Of a stretch of 64,000 nt of DNA, positions 44,149 through 53,700 are shown piece by piece. Under the pieces are notes generated by a model, which ran no database searches, had not been told where the DNA came from, and worked only from the letters and a program-made list of their open reading frames with translations. How positions within the stretch are numbered: the first letter of the stretch is position 1; each line of letters opens with the position of its first letter. A program made the position numbers and the translations under genes. The stretch is from Lutibacter sp. (GTDB lineage Bacteria; Bacteroidota; Bacteroidia; Flavobacteriales; Flavobacteriaceae): positions 62,001-126,000 of the forward strand of contig NZ_JAEINV010000009.1 of the NCBI RefSeq assembly GCF_016342705.1, written 5' to 3'.

Positions 44149-46893
44149 ATGCTATCAAACCAATTTAAAAAGTATTTTTATAAAAATTTCATTATTAAAA
44201 CAAATAGCAAAAATACAATCCTTCTAATTTATTTGATAATAGCAAATTGCTTTGTCGGTTCAACAATTTATTCTCAAGAAATTAAAGAAATAATTAAGGA
44301 GAATAATGGTTTAAAGTTAACTGATACCATTTTTAGTAAAAAGGATTCTATAATTATAGGAAAAAAAGATTCTTTAAATAGTACTATTAAAGATTCTCTT
44401 AGTTTAGGTAAACCAAAAGACACATTAAAAAAACCTAAGGAACTTTTAGAAAGTATTATTCAGCATAGTGCAGATAGTTTAATACGTCAAGACATAAAAA
44501 ACAATAAAATTACTTTATATAAAAACGCTCACATACATTATAAAGATATTGATTTAACCGCTGGTTATATTGAAATTGATAATAAAACAAACATTGTAAC
44601 TGCAAAAGGAATAAAAGATAGTGTTGGTGTATATTCACAATTACCAGTTTTTAAACAAGGCTCACAGGAATCCGTTCAAGATACCATTAAGTTTAATTTC
44701 AAATCTGAAAAAGCAAAAATTTGGAATTTAAAAACCGATCAACAAGGTATTATAATAAAAGGTGAAGTAAGTAAAAAGCATAATGACTCTGTAATATTTA
44801 TTGAAAATATTAAATTAACCTCATCACAAAAAGATGATCCGGATTATTATATAAAAATTAAAAAAGCTAAATTTATTAAAGATCAAAAACTTGTTGCTGG
44901 GGCTAGTCAATTAGTCATTGCGGACGTTCCCACACCTTTAATTCTTCCTTTTATTTATGTTCCAATGACTAAAGGTAGAACTTCTGGTTTTTTAATGCCA
45001 ACTTGGGGTGAAAATAGTACACAAGGTTATTTTTTACAAAACGGGGGTTATTATTTTGTATTAAGTGATAATTTTGATTTAGCTGTTTTAGGTGATATTT
45101 ACACTAATGGTAGTTGGGGATTAAGAACTGAATCTGGTTATGCCGTACGTTATAAATTTTCAGGAAATTTTGATTTTAAATATGAAAACCTAATTAATAG
45201 CTTAAAAGGTTTAACTGATTATGCAGAAACTTCTAATTATAACATTAGATGGAGCCATAGCCAAGACCAAAAAGCCAGTCCAAATTCACGTTTTTCTGCA
45301 TCTGTAAATTTAGGAAGTAGTAAATATTACAAAGAATCTAACAATGAGTATAATACAAATGCCTTTTTAAATAACACCTTAAGTTCTTCTATTTCATTTT
45401 ACAAAAAATTTGTTGGCACACCGTTGAACATGTCCTTATCTGTAACGCATTCTCAAAATACAAATACAGAACAAATTTCAATGACATTGCCTTCTTTACA
45501 AGTAAATATGGATAGAGTTTATCCATTTGTAGGGAAAGGTGGTGCAAAAAATAACGCTATTCAAAAAACGGGTTTGACCTATTCTATGAAAGGCGATAAT
45601 AAGATTAGTACCACCGATGAATTTTTCTTTAAAAAAGAAATGTTTGATGAAGCAAAATCTGGTATTCAACACAGTTTAGCTTTAAATACAAACATGAAAG
45701 CTTTAAAATATTTTACACTTTCTCCAAATGTGAATTATAAAGAAGTATGGTATTTTGATAGATTGAAAAAAACTTTTGATGATGTTGAAAATGCCGTAGT
45801 AACGGATACTATTAGCAGCTTCAGTTCATTTAGAGAATACAGTACAGCTCTTTCATTAAGCACTACTTTTTATGGAATGTTTAAGTTTAAAAAAGGAAGT
45901 AGAATTGAAGCAATTCGTCATGTAGTTAGACCTAGTATTTCTTACAGTTATAGACCCGATTTTAGTTATTATAATGAAGAAGTTCAAAAAACTGCAGACC
46001 CAACTAATACCGTTGAATATTCACCATTTGCAAACGGTATTTATGGAAGCCCAGGTACAGGTATTTCTAACAGTTTAAATTTTTCATTAAACAATAATTT
46101 AGAAGCAAAGGTAAAGTCTAAAGATTCTACTGCTACAGAATCTAAAAAAATTATTTTATTAAATAATTTAAACTTTTCTTCAAGCTACAACATGGCAGCA
46201 GACTCTTTAAAATGGAGTCCTGTTAGTGTAAATGCTGGAACAAATTTATTTGATAATAAATTAAGTGTTAACGCTAATGCCACATTAGATCCTTACGCTA
46301 TTGACGCAAATGGTAAAAAAATTAACACGTTTAATTTTGACAACAATGGAAGTTTATTTAGACTTACAAGTGCGGGTTTAACATTAAATTATTCGTTGGC
46401 TAGTAAAAGTGGTAAAAAAACAAAAACACCAAACCAAAAAAATGCTGATGCCAATAATTCAGATGGTGTTTTTGGGGAAAGTTCTATAGCGTCAAACCAA
46501 CAAACTCCGGCAGGTGAAAATAAGGATGAGGTAAAGGAAACAAAACTTTTTGGAGCAGACATACCTTGGAGCTTAAAAATAGCTTATTCTTTAAATTATA
46601 GTAATTCTGCCAGACAGCAAGAAATTTCATCTAATTCACTAATGTTTTCTGGAGACTTAGATTTAACACCAAAATGGAAAGTAGGATTTTCTTCGGGTTA
46701 TGATATAAAAAATCAAGGATTTTCATATACACAATTACGTTTTTCACGTGATTTAGATAGTTGGAAATTAAATTTTAACTGGGTTCCGTTTGGAGATAGG
46801 CAAACGTACTACTTCTTTATTGGTATAAAATCATCCATGTTAAGTGATTTAAAATACGATAAACGTCAACAACCTGATAGAGTATTATTCTAA
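44149..46893 (+). CDS. lptD: LPS assembly outer-membrane protein LptD
   Basis: Outer-membrane barrel of the Lpt bridge that inserts LPS. 914 residues: N-terminal hydrophobic signal (about 22-42, ending TIYSQE), a beta-jellyroll OstA/LptA-like domain (NNKITLYKNAHIHYKDIDLT, then FKSEKAKIWNLKTDQQG), and the LptD barrel from about residue 290 (FIYVPMTKGRTSGFLMPTWG) to the C-terminal strand. The partner LptE is not adjacent. The neighbouring mlaD and amidase genes make this an envelope-biogenesis locus. Confidence 0.92.
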   Translation: MLSNQFKKYFYKNFIIKTNSKNTILLIYLIIANCFVGSTIYSQEIKEIIKENNGLKLTDTIFSKKDSIIIGKKDSLNSTIKDSLSLGKPKDTLKKPKELLESIIQHSADSLIRQDIKNNKITLYKNAHIHYKDIDLTAGYIEIDNKTNIVTAKGIKDSVGVYSQLPVFKQGSQESVQDTIKFNFKSEKAKIWNLKTDQQGIIIKGEVSKKHNDSVIFIENIKLTSSQKDDPDYYIKIKKAKFIKDQKLVAGASQLVIADVPTPLILPFIYVPMTKGRTSGFLMPTWGENSTQGYFLQNGGYYFVLSDNFDLAVLGDIYTNGSWGLRTESGYAVRYKFSGNFDFKYENLINSLKGLTDYAETSNYNIRWSHSQDQKASPNSRFSASVNLGSSKYYKESNNEYNTNAFLNNTLSSSISFYKKFVGTPLNMSLSVTHSQNTNTEQISMTLPSLQVNMDRVYPFVGKGGAKNNAIQKTGLTYSMKGDNKISTTDEFFFKKEMFDEAKSGIQHSLALNTNMKALKYFTLSPNVNYKEVWYFDRLKKTFDDVENAVVTDTISSFSSFREYSTALSLSTTFYGMFKFKKGSRIEAIRHVVRPSISYSYRPDFSYYNEEVQKTADPTNTVEYSPFANGIYGSPGTGISNSLNFSLNNNLEAKVKSKDSTATESKKIILLNNLNFSSSYNMAADSLKWSPVSVNAGTNLFDNKLSVNANATLDPYAIDANGKKINTFNFDNNGSLFRLTSAGLTLNYSLASKSGKKTKTPNQKNADANNSDGVFGESSIASNQQTPAGENKDEVKETKLFGADIPWSLKIAYSLNYSNSARQQEISSNSLMFSGDLDLTPKWKVGFSSGYDIKNQGFSYTQLRFSRDLDSWKLNFNWVPFGDRQTYYFFIGIKSSMLSDLKYDKRQQPDRVLF

Positions 46894-46906
46894 ATTTTAA
46901 TACATT

Positions 46907-47287
46907 ATGAAAAAAATAATAAACACCAAAAATGCTCCAGCACCAATTGGCCCATACAATCAAGCCGTATTAGTTGGTAATACTTTATATACTTCTGGAC
47001 AAATTGCAATTAACCCAAAAACAGGAGATTTAGTTTTATATTCTATTGAAGTAGAAACTAAGCAAGTTATGGAAAATATGAAAGCTGTTTTAGCTGCAGC
47101 TGATATGACATTTGATGATGTAGTAAAAACATCTATATTTATTTCAGATATGAATAATTTTTCTAAAATAAATGAAGTATATGGAAGCTATTTTAATAAT
47201 GACATAGCTCCCGCCAGAGAAACTGTTGAAGTTGCTAATTTACCAAAATTTGTAAATGTTGAAATCTCAATGATTGCTATAAAATAA
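46907..47287 (+). CDS. ridA: RidA family reactive enamine/imine deaminase
   Basis: 126-residue trimeric hydrolase that removes 2-aminoacrylate-type intermediates. Signatures are NAPAPIGPYNQAVLVGNTLY, TSGQIAINPKTGDLV, KTSIFISDMNNFSKINEVY and PARETVEVANLPKFVNVEI; the catalytic Arg is in PARETV. It starts 13 bases after lptD and its stop is 4 bases from the convergent mgsA stop. Confidence 0.94.
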   Translation: MKKIINTKNAPAPIGPYNQAVLVGNTLYTSGQIAINPKTGDLVLYSIEVETKQVMENMKAVLAAADMTFDDVVKTSIFISDMNNFSKINEVYGSYFNNDIAPARETVEVANLPKFVNVEISMIAIK

Positions 47288-47291
47288 ATGT

Positions 47292-47654
47292 TTAAATAGC
47301 TTTTATTAAAAGTTCAGCTGTTGCTGGGTTTGTAGCTAATGGCACATCATGAACATCACATAAACGCATTAACATTGCAATATCTGGTTCATGTGGATGC
47401 ATACCCAGTGGATCTCTAAAAAAGAAAACCATATCTGTTTTTCCTTCTGCAACTCTACCCGCAATTTGCGCATCACCACCATATGGCCCAGACAAAAATT
47501 TAGTAACTTTAAAACCAGCTTTTTCAGCATTTTTACCAGTTGTTCCCGTTGAAATTAAGTGGATATCTTTTGAAATTATTAAGGCTTTAAAATCCATTAA
47601 AAACTGAATCATTTCAGCCTTTTTTCCGTCGTGTGCTATAATTGCTATTTCCAT
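47292..47654 (-). CDS. mgsA: methylglyoxal synthase
   Basis: Converts dihydroxyacetone phosphate to methylglyoxal and phosphate, a bypass relieving phosphate limitation in glycolysis. The 120 residues show AHDGKKAEMIQFL, phosphate-binding STGTTGKNAEKAG, SGPYGGDAQIAGRVAEG with the catalytic Asp, and FFRDPLGMHPHEPDI. It lies 45 bases downstream of gap on the same strand, so it clusters with glycolysis. Confidence 0.95.
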   Translation of the reverse strand: MEIAIIAHDGKKAEMIQFLMDFKALIISKDIHLISTGTTGKNAEKAGFKVTKFLSGPYGGDAQIAGRVAEGKTDMVFFFRDPLGMHPHEPDIAMLMRLCDVHDVPLATNPATAELLIKAI

Positions 47655-47699
47655 AAGGCAAAAATAAGAAACTTACTTATCATTTGTTGCTTTTTTCTA

Positions 47700-48692
47700 T
47701 TAAAGTGCGTGTGAATATTCAATTAAATCAACAATTTTAGTTGCATATCCAAATTCATTATCATACCAAGCAATAATTTTAAAAAAATTATTATTTAAAG
47801 CTAATCCCGCTTTTGCATCAAAAACGGCAGTTCTTTGTTCTGAAACAAAATCTTGTGACACAACTTCATCTTCTGTATACCCTAAAATTCCTTTCAACTC
47901 ATTTTCTGAAGCCAATTTCATCACCCTTTTAATTTCTTCATAATTCGTTGATTTTTTTAACCTCACTGTTAAATCAACCAAAGAAACATCAACAATTGGT
48001 ACTCTAACTGCCATTGCAAGTAATTTACCCTCTAACTCTGGCATAATTTTAATAACAGCCTTACCAGCATTGGTTGATGTAGGTATCATATTATTTAAAG
48101 CTGATCTACCTCTTCTCCAAATAGCTTCAGGTCCATCAACAGTATTTTGGCTAGAAGTAGCCGTATGAACTGTTGTTGCTAAAGCTTCAACAATTTCATA
48201 ATTATCATTTAATACTTTTGCAATGGGCGCTAAACAATTTGTAGTACAGGAAGCATTTGAAAAAATAATGTCTTCTTTTTTTAAATTTTTATGATTAACC
48301 CCCATTACAAACATAGGCGCATCTTTTGAAGGTGCTGATATCACTACTTTTTTTGCACCTCCAATTAAATGAAGTGCTGCTTTTGATTTATCTGTAAATA
48401 AACCTGTAGATTCAATTACGTAATCCACATCTAACTTTTTCCAAGGAATTTTATTTGGATCTTTTTCTGAAGTGATTTTAATTTTTTGATTGTTTACAAT
48501 TAAGTAACTACCACTAACTTCAATTGTTCCTTTAAATTTACCGTGTACCGAGTCATATTTTAATAAATAAGCTAAATGATCAATATCTAGAAGATCATTT
48601 ATACCAACAATTTGAATGTTTTTCCTAGTTATTGCAGTTCTAAAAGCTAAACGCCCAATTCTTCCAAACCCATTAATACCTATTTTTAACAT
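47700..48692 (-). CDS. gap: type I glyceraldehyde-3-phosphate dehydrogenase
   Basis: Phosphorylating GAPDH, 330 residues. NAD-binding IGINGFGRIGRL is at the N-terminus; the nucleophilic C149 lies in SNASCTTNCLAP; TSTNAGKAVIKIMPELEGKL and WYDNEFGYA complete the set. It follows pfkA by 31 bases, so pfkA-gap form an operon with mgsA behind. Many Bacteroidota carry more than one gap; this is one copy of the glycolytic form. Confidence 0.95.
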   Translation of the reverse strand: MLKIGINGFGRIGRLAFRTAITRKNIQIVGINDLLDIDHLAYLLKYDSVHGKFKGTIEVSGSYLIVNNQKIKITSEKDPNKIPWKKLDVDYVIESTGLFTDKSKAALHLIGGAKKVVISAPSKDAPMFVMGVNHKNLKKEDIIFSNASCTTNCLAPIAKVLNDNYEIVEALATTVHTATSSQNTVDGPEAIWRRGRSALNNMIPTSTNAGKAVIKIMPELEGKLLAMAVRVPIVDVSLVDLTVRLKKSTNYEEIKRVMKLASENELKGILGYTEDEVVSQDFVSEQRTAVFDAKAGLALNNNFFKIIAWYDNEFGYATKIVDLIEYSHAL

Positions 48693-48723
48693 GAATTTTT
48701 TATATAAATTAATAAAACAGCTA

Positions 48724-49710
48724 TTAAATTGACATCATATCACTTACTCTTATTAATTCTTTATTAATTGCATGGTGGCCTTTAACTGCAAGTTCTAACT
48801 CGGTTGTTTCAACTTTATTATTAACTAAACCAACCATTACATTTGACTTTCCATCTAATAACAATTCTACGGCCTTTACACCCAGTCTACTTGCTAAAAC
48901 ACGATCAAAACAACTTGGCGAACCTCCTCTTTGCATGTGGCCTAAAACAGAAACTCTTACTTCATATTGTTTAAGATTTTCTTCAACGTAATTAGCTAAC
49001 TCAAAAACATTTTTCCCAATTTTATCACCTTCTGCAATAACAACAATACTAGAGGATTTACCTGAGCGTTTGGTTCTTTTTAAAGATTCAAGCAGTCTAT
49101 CAAGGCCCATGTTTTCTTCCGGAATTAAAATCTCTTCAGCTCCAGCTCCAACACCTGCATTTAAAGCTATAAAACCAGCATCTCTACCCATAACTTCAAC
49201 AAAAAACAATCTGTTATGAGAACTTGCTGTATCTCTAATTTTATCTATTGCTTGAACTACTGTATTTAGCGCAGTATCATAACCAATAGTGTAATTGGTT
49301 CCAAAGATATCGTTATCAATTGTTCCGGGAACACCAATACAAGGAAAATTATATTCTTCATTAAATATCATTCCTCCAGTAAAAGTTCCATCTCCACCAA
49401 TTAAAACAATTCCATCGATTTCAGCTCTTTTTAAGTTTTCATAAGCTTTAGCTCTTCCTTCTTTGGTCATAAACTCTTTTGACCTTGCTGACTTTAAAAT
49501 AGTACCTCCTCTATTAATTATGTTGCTAACGCTTCTGGCATTAAGATTTACAAAATCGCCTTCAATTAAACCTTGGTAACCTCTATAAATTCCAACACAC
49601 TCTATATTATAATAAGTACAAGCTCTAACAATTGCCCTAATTGCGGCGTTCATTCCTGGAGCATCTCCCCCAGAAGTCATCACTCCTATTTTCTTCATTT
49701 TTTTAGTCAT
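48724..49710 (-). CDS. pfkA: ATP-dependent 6-phosphofructokinase
   Basis: 328 residues of the bacterial PfkA type: VMTSGGDAPGMNAAIRAIVR, IGGDGTFTGG, the catalytic Asp in GVPGTIDNDIFGTNYTIGYD, and EVMGRDAGFIAL. GGDGT (with G and not D after it) indicates the ATP-using form over the PPi-dependent form. The start is ATG at 49710, with a second ATG four codons later. A -7-like TATTTTTG sits just upstream. Confidence 0.95.
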   Translation of the reverse strand: MTKKMKKIGVMTSGGDAPGMNAAIRAIVRACTYYNIECVGIYRGYQGLIEGDFVNLNARSVSNIINRGGTILKSARSKEFMTKEGRAKAYENLKRAEIDGIVLIGGDGTFTGGMIFNEEYNFPCIGVPGTIDNDIFGTNYTIGYDTALNTVVQAIDKIRDTASSHNRLFFVEVMGRDAGFIALNAGVGAGAEEILIPEENMGLDRLLESLKRTKRSGKSSSIVVIAEGDKIGKNVFELANYVEENLKQYEVRVSVLGHMQRGGSPSCFDRVLASRLGVKAVELLLDGKSNVMVGLVNNKVETTELELAVKGHHAINKELIRVSDMMSI

Positions 49711-49722
49711 TCATTTGAATGA

Positions 49723-49730
49723 CAAAAATA
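49723..49730 (-). promoter_or_regulatory. candidate -7 element of the pfkA-gap operon
   Basis: TATTTTTG on the minus strand, an exact TAnnTTTG match 12 bases before the pfkA ATG, implying a very short leader. No clear TTG is seen at -33. Confidence 0.4.
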
Positions 49731-49796
49731 TGATAATTTTATCAGAACCTAGTAGTTTAATATGTTAGCTTTATATTAATATTTAAATATGCTATT

Positions 49797-50699
49797 TTAC
49801 CATAATTTTTCAGGGTATGTTCCATTATCTTTTAGCTTCTGGATTTCTGAAGTTACATACTCTTTATCTTCTTTGTAGGTAACACCAAACCAACGAGCAT
49901 TTGATTTTAAAACCTCCATAGTTCCTAATTTATTTACAATTAAATGATTTACAATGGATGGAATAAAAAACTCTGCCTTAGGTTCTTTATAATTTTTTTC
50001 TAAAAATTCTTCAAATAAAGAACTAGAAAGTTCAAAATATTTAGGTGTAAAACCAAAGAAATTCATTGCAACAATGGTATCTTCTGATATTGGCATCATT
50101 TCACCTTGTTCATTTTTATATTTCAATTCACCATCTACTTTTTCTATTTGAGTTCTTTCTGTTAAACCAATTAAAAAGCCATTTTCATCAACTTTGCATT
50201 CGCCACGAGAAACAAATCCAAAATCTGAAATGGTATTTTTCAACACATAACCTAACATATTAAATTCACTAGAATTTTTATCAATTTTATTTAAAGCGTC
50301 CGCCATTACCTGGTAACCTTCACGTCCGTAAAAATCATCCGCATTAATTACTGCGAAATTTTCTTTAATAACATCTTTAGTCATTAATAACGCTTGACCA
50401 GTTCCCCAAGGTTTTTCTCTTTGGTTATCTTTAAATCTTTCTGGTATTTTATCCAACTCTTGAAAAACATATTCAACTTCAATTTTTCCTTTTAATTTTT
50501 TATCAAAAAAAGATTTAAAATCATCTTCAATACTTTTTCTAATGATAAAAACTACTTTTCCAAAACCTGCCTGAATAGCATCGTAAATTGAAAAGTCTAA
50601 AATTGTATCTCCTTGTTCTGAAAATGTGTCTAATTGTTTTAATCCTCCATATCTGCTACCTACTCCGGCAGCCAAAATAACTAGTGTTGGTTTACTCAT
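49797..50699 (-). CDS. nucleotidyltransferase family protein (NDP-sugar synthase-like)
   Basis: 300-residue GT-A-type nucleotidyltransferase. The nucleotide loop is LVILAAGVGSRYGGLKQLD, and the metal-binding INADDFYGREGY corresponds to the sugar nucleotidyl transferase DxD-like site. The sugar substrate is not evident; it lacks the strong GlmU or RfbA signatures. It begins 3 bases after the tamB stop, so it is cotranscribed with tamB. Confidence 0.85.
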   Translation of the reverse strand: MSKPTLVILAAGVGSRYGGLKQLDTFSEQGDTILDFSIYDAIQAGFGKVVFIIRKSIEDDFKSFFDKKLKGKIEVEYVFQELDKIPERFKDNQREKPWGTGQALLMTKDVIKENFAVINADDFYGREGYQVMADALNKIDKNSSEFNMLGYVLKNTISDFGFVSRGECKVDENGFLIGLTERTQIEKVDGELKYKNEQGEMMPISEDTIVAMNFFGFTPKYFELSSSLFEEFLEKNYKEPKAEFFIPSIVNHLIVNKLGTMEVLKSNARWFGVTYKEDKEYVTSEIQKLKDNGTYPEKLW

Positions 50700-50702
50700 T
50701 TT

Positions 50703-53700
50703 TTATTTTTTTATTGATTTATTTTTAAATTTTATTATTTTATTTTCTGTAATTATTGAATCTTTTGATTGTTTTTCAGGAATTGAATCAATTGGTTTTT
50801 TCTTTTTCAACTTCAATTTTTCTAGTAATTCTTTTCCACTATCAAAATCAATTTGGTAGGTTAAACCTGCTCCTTGCGTGTAACCTTCTTCTTCTTCTGT
50901 ATATTGAATTTCATTTTGCCTATTAAAGATTGACGATCTGAAAGTTCCTTCATCATTCATTAAAAATTCAACATTTACTTCTCCAATAACGTTTGTTTGA
51001 TCTTTAGAACCTATAGGCATTCCTACTTTTCCGTTTATAATAATTTTATCGTTTAACTGATAATCTAAAGCTATTGCTAATTGATCATCAATATTTAAAT
51101 TATCTACCTTATATTTTTCACCTACTGTGTATACTGGTTTTAATTTAAATCTATTATTACCTTGGTTTAATATATTATCAAACACGTTTGAAAGCATATC
51201 GAAACTTGTACCATATAAAGCCGCGTTGCTATTTACACTTAAATCACTTTCATTATAAAAACTTCCAGAAACTAACAAAGATATGAAATGAACTGTTTTA
51301 TTGTTTTCATCATTACTATTTAATTTAAATTCTAACTCTGAGGCTACTGTTGAACTTGAATTAGGAATTTCTATATCAAAATCGCGTTGTGAATTAAATA
51401 ACTCACCCGAAAATCGTGTAATCAAATCAATTGGTATTTTTCTGTTTGCAACAATATTTTCTAATAATGATTTTGGGTTTGCTGAAACTCTATAAACGGC
51501 TTCAATATTTATATCTGCCGTAAATGGGTTTCCGCTCCAAGAAATGCTTCCACCTTTTCTAACGGCAAATGGTTTATTTATAAAACCTCCATATTTAAAA
51601 TTATAAACACCGTTATCTACAATAAAATCGCCATACATATCAAACTTATCTTTGGTATCCAAATCAATTTGTAAATTACCAGTTCCACTTCCTTTAATAT
51701 AACTTCCGGTTGCTTTATCTAACACCATTTCAACTATGGCATCTTTTGTTATTTCCAGGTTAAAAACCATTGATAATCCTTTTAATTTATCAGAAATAAA
51801 TTGCCTTCTAATTTCTTCATTATTATCGGAATTATCCTTACTTATAAAACGAATTAACTGTGATGATTCTACTGTTTTTACATCGCTAATTGGAATTATA
51901 AAGTGAGTTCCTTTTTTGGTTTTCCCAACAACATCTATAACTAATTTATCTGTTGGCCCTTTTATAAAAGCATTTCCTTCTAAAAAACCAGTTCCAAAAT
52001 ACAAAGAATTTTCCTTTTCTATGGTATTTAATACTAAAAGATTTTTAGTATTTACACTTAAATCTAATTTCCAATTATCAAAATGACTATGTTTTATGGT
52101 CCCTGTAATTTTTCCTTTTGTATTTTTAAAACTATCCTTTATAGTAACATCATCAAACGTAAAAGTTTGGTTGGTTAATTCTACAATACTTGTTCCATCA
52201 AATTCATAATCTACATTTAAATAAGGAAAATACATACCGGCTTTATCTAAAAAGAGAGTTCCGGTCATATCTGGATTTTTAACCAAACCTGTTAAGTTTA
52301 CATTTCCATAAACAAATCCTCTAATATTTGTAAAAACATCTTCTCCTAATGGGCTAAAAGCATCTAGCTTAAATTCTTCAAAGTCTACAATTAAATCTAA
52401 TGTGGGTTCTTTTGGCGTAAAATCTAAGTCTCCCAAAGCCGAAAAATTAATATTTCCATTTCTCTTTAAGGAAATATCTACCAAATAATTTTTTACTGAA
52501 TTTTTTCCTTCTATATTTACTTTTAAATCGCCTTGATAAGAATTATTTACGTAAAAATTTGCAATTGTTAAGTCTGCAGTTGGTTTAATTTTATCTGTAA
52601 TTTGTTTATAATTTAAAGTACCATTTACAATTCCCTTCAATTTTAAACTATCAATTTCTGGAGTTATACTTGACAATTTTACATTTTTAAATTTAAAATT
52701 CAAGTCCTTAGAAATGGTATCTTTCATGGTTCCATAAATTTCAATTTCTTCATTATTTGAAGCAATTAAAAATTGACTTATATCGTAGGTTTTCCTTTTA
52801 CTATCAAAAACCACTTTATTTTTAAAATTATCTTCAGGATTAATTACCCATTTATTATTTTTAAAGGTGAAATTAGATTTTTGCATTCCAAAAACCGATT
52901 TATTTTCTTTATTGAAGGTATGATAAAAAGCTAAGTTATATTGCTCTGTGTTTTGCTCACCTCCATCAAATTCGGTTCTAAAATACAACGTATCATTTAA
53001 GGTAATATTCACCAATTTAAGGTTGCTCACACTGTAATATTCAGATTTTATTTTATCAATGGAAAGTTGTGTGTTAAAAAGCGGATTTTTATTATCTATC
53101 TGAACATTTAAATCTTCAATAATAGTTTTATAAGCTTCAACTCTTGGCGATTTTATATTTAACTTAAACAAATTATCATCTGCACTAATATTTCCTCTTA
53201 CCGATGAATTTGCATCTAATACAATTTCCGGATAAAATACCTCCACAATTTTATTGTAAACATTAAATCTAAAATCGAGATATTGACCAGAAGTTACCTT
53301 ATAAGGTTTGTAATTTGAGTAAATACTACCAATTGAATTTTGAGCTAGATGTCCTAATTCCGCAAATTTAAATTTCCCTTTTATTCTCCCTGTAATTATT
53401 TCTGGTGAATTAATAGTGATGGTTCTGGTACTATCTTCAAATGATGAATTAATATTAAAATCTTTGAAAAAATAATCGCCTTTTTGGTTGGTGTACAACA
53501 TATCTTTAAAATCCAGATTACCCACCAAATCATCAATAGAATTTCCTTTTACGTTAATATTTATTTCTCCTTTTAAATTTGAAATACTATCACGTTTAAA
53601 CAAATTAATAGTATTTAAATCGCAATAATCTACAACTGCTTTAAAATTAAACGTATATATTTTTGAAGAAAAATCTGCCAATCCATTAAAATTCAGCTTA

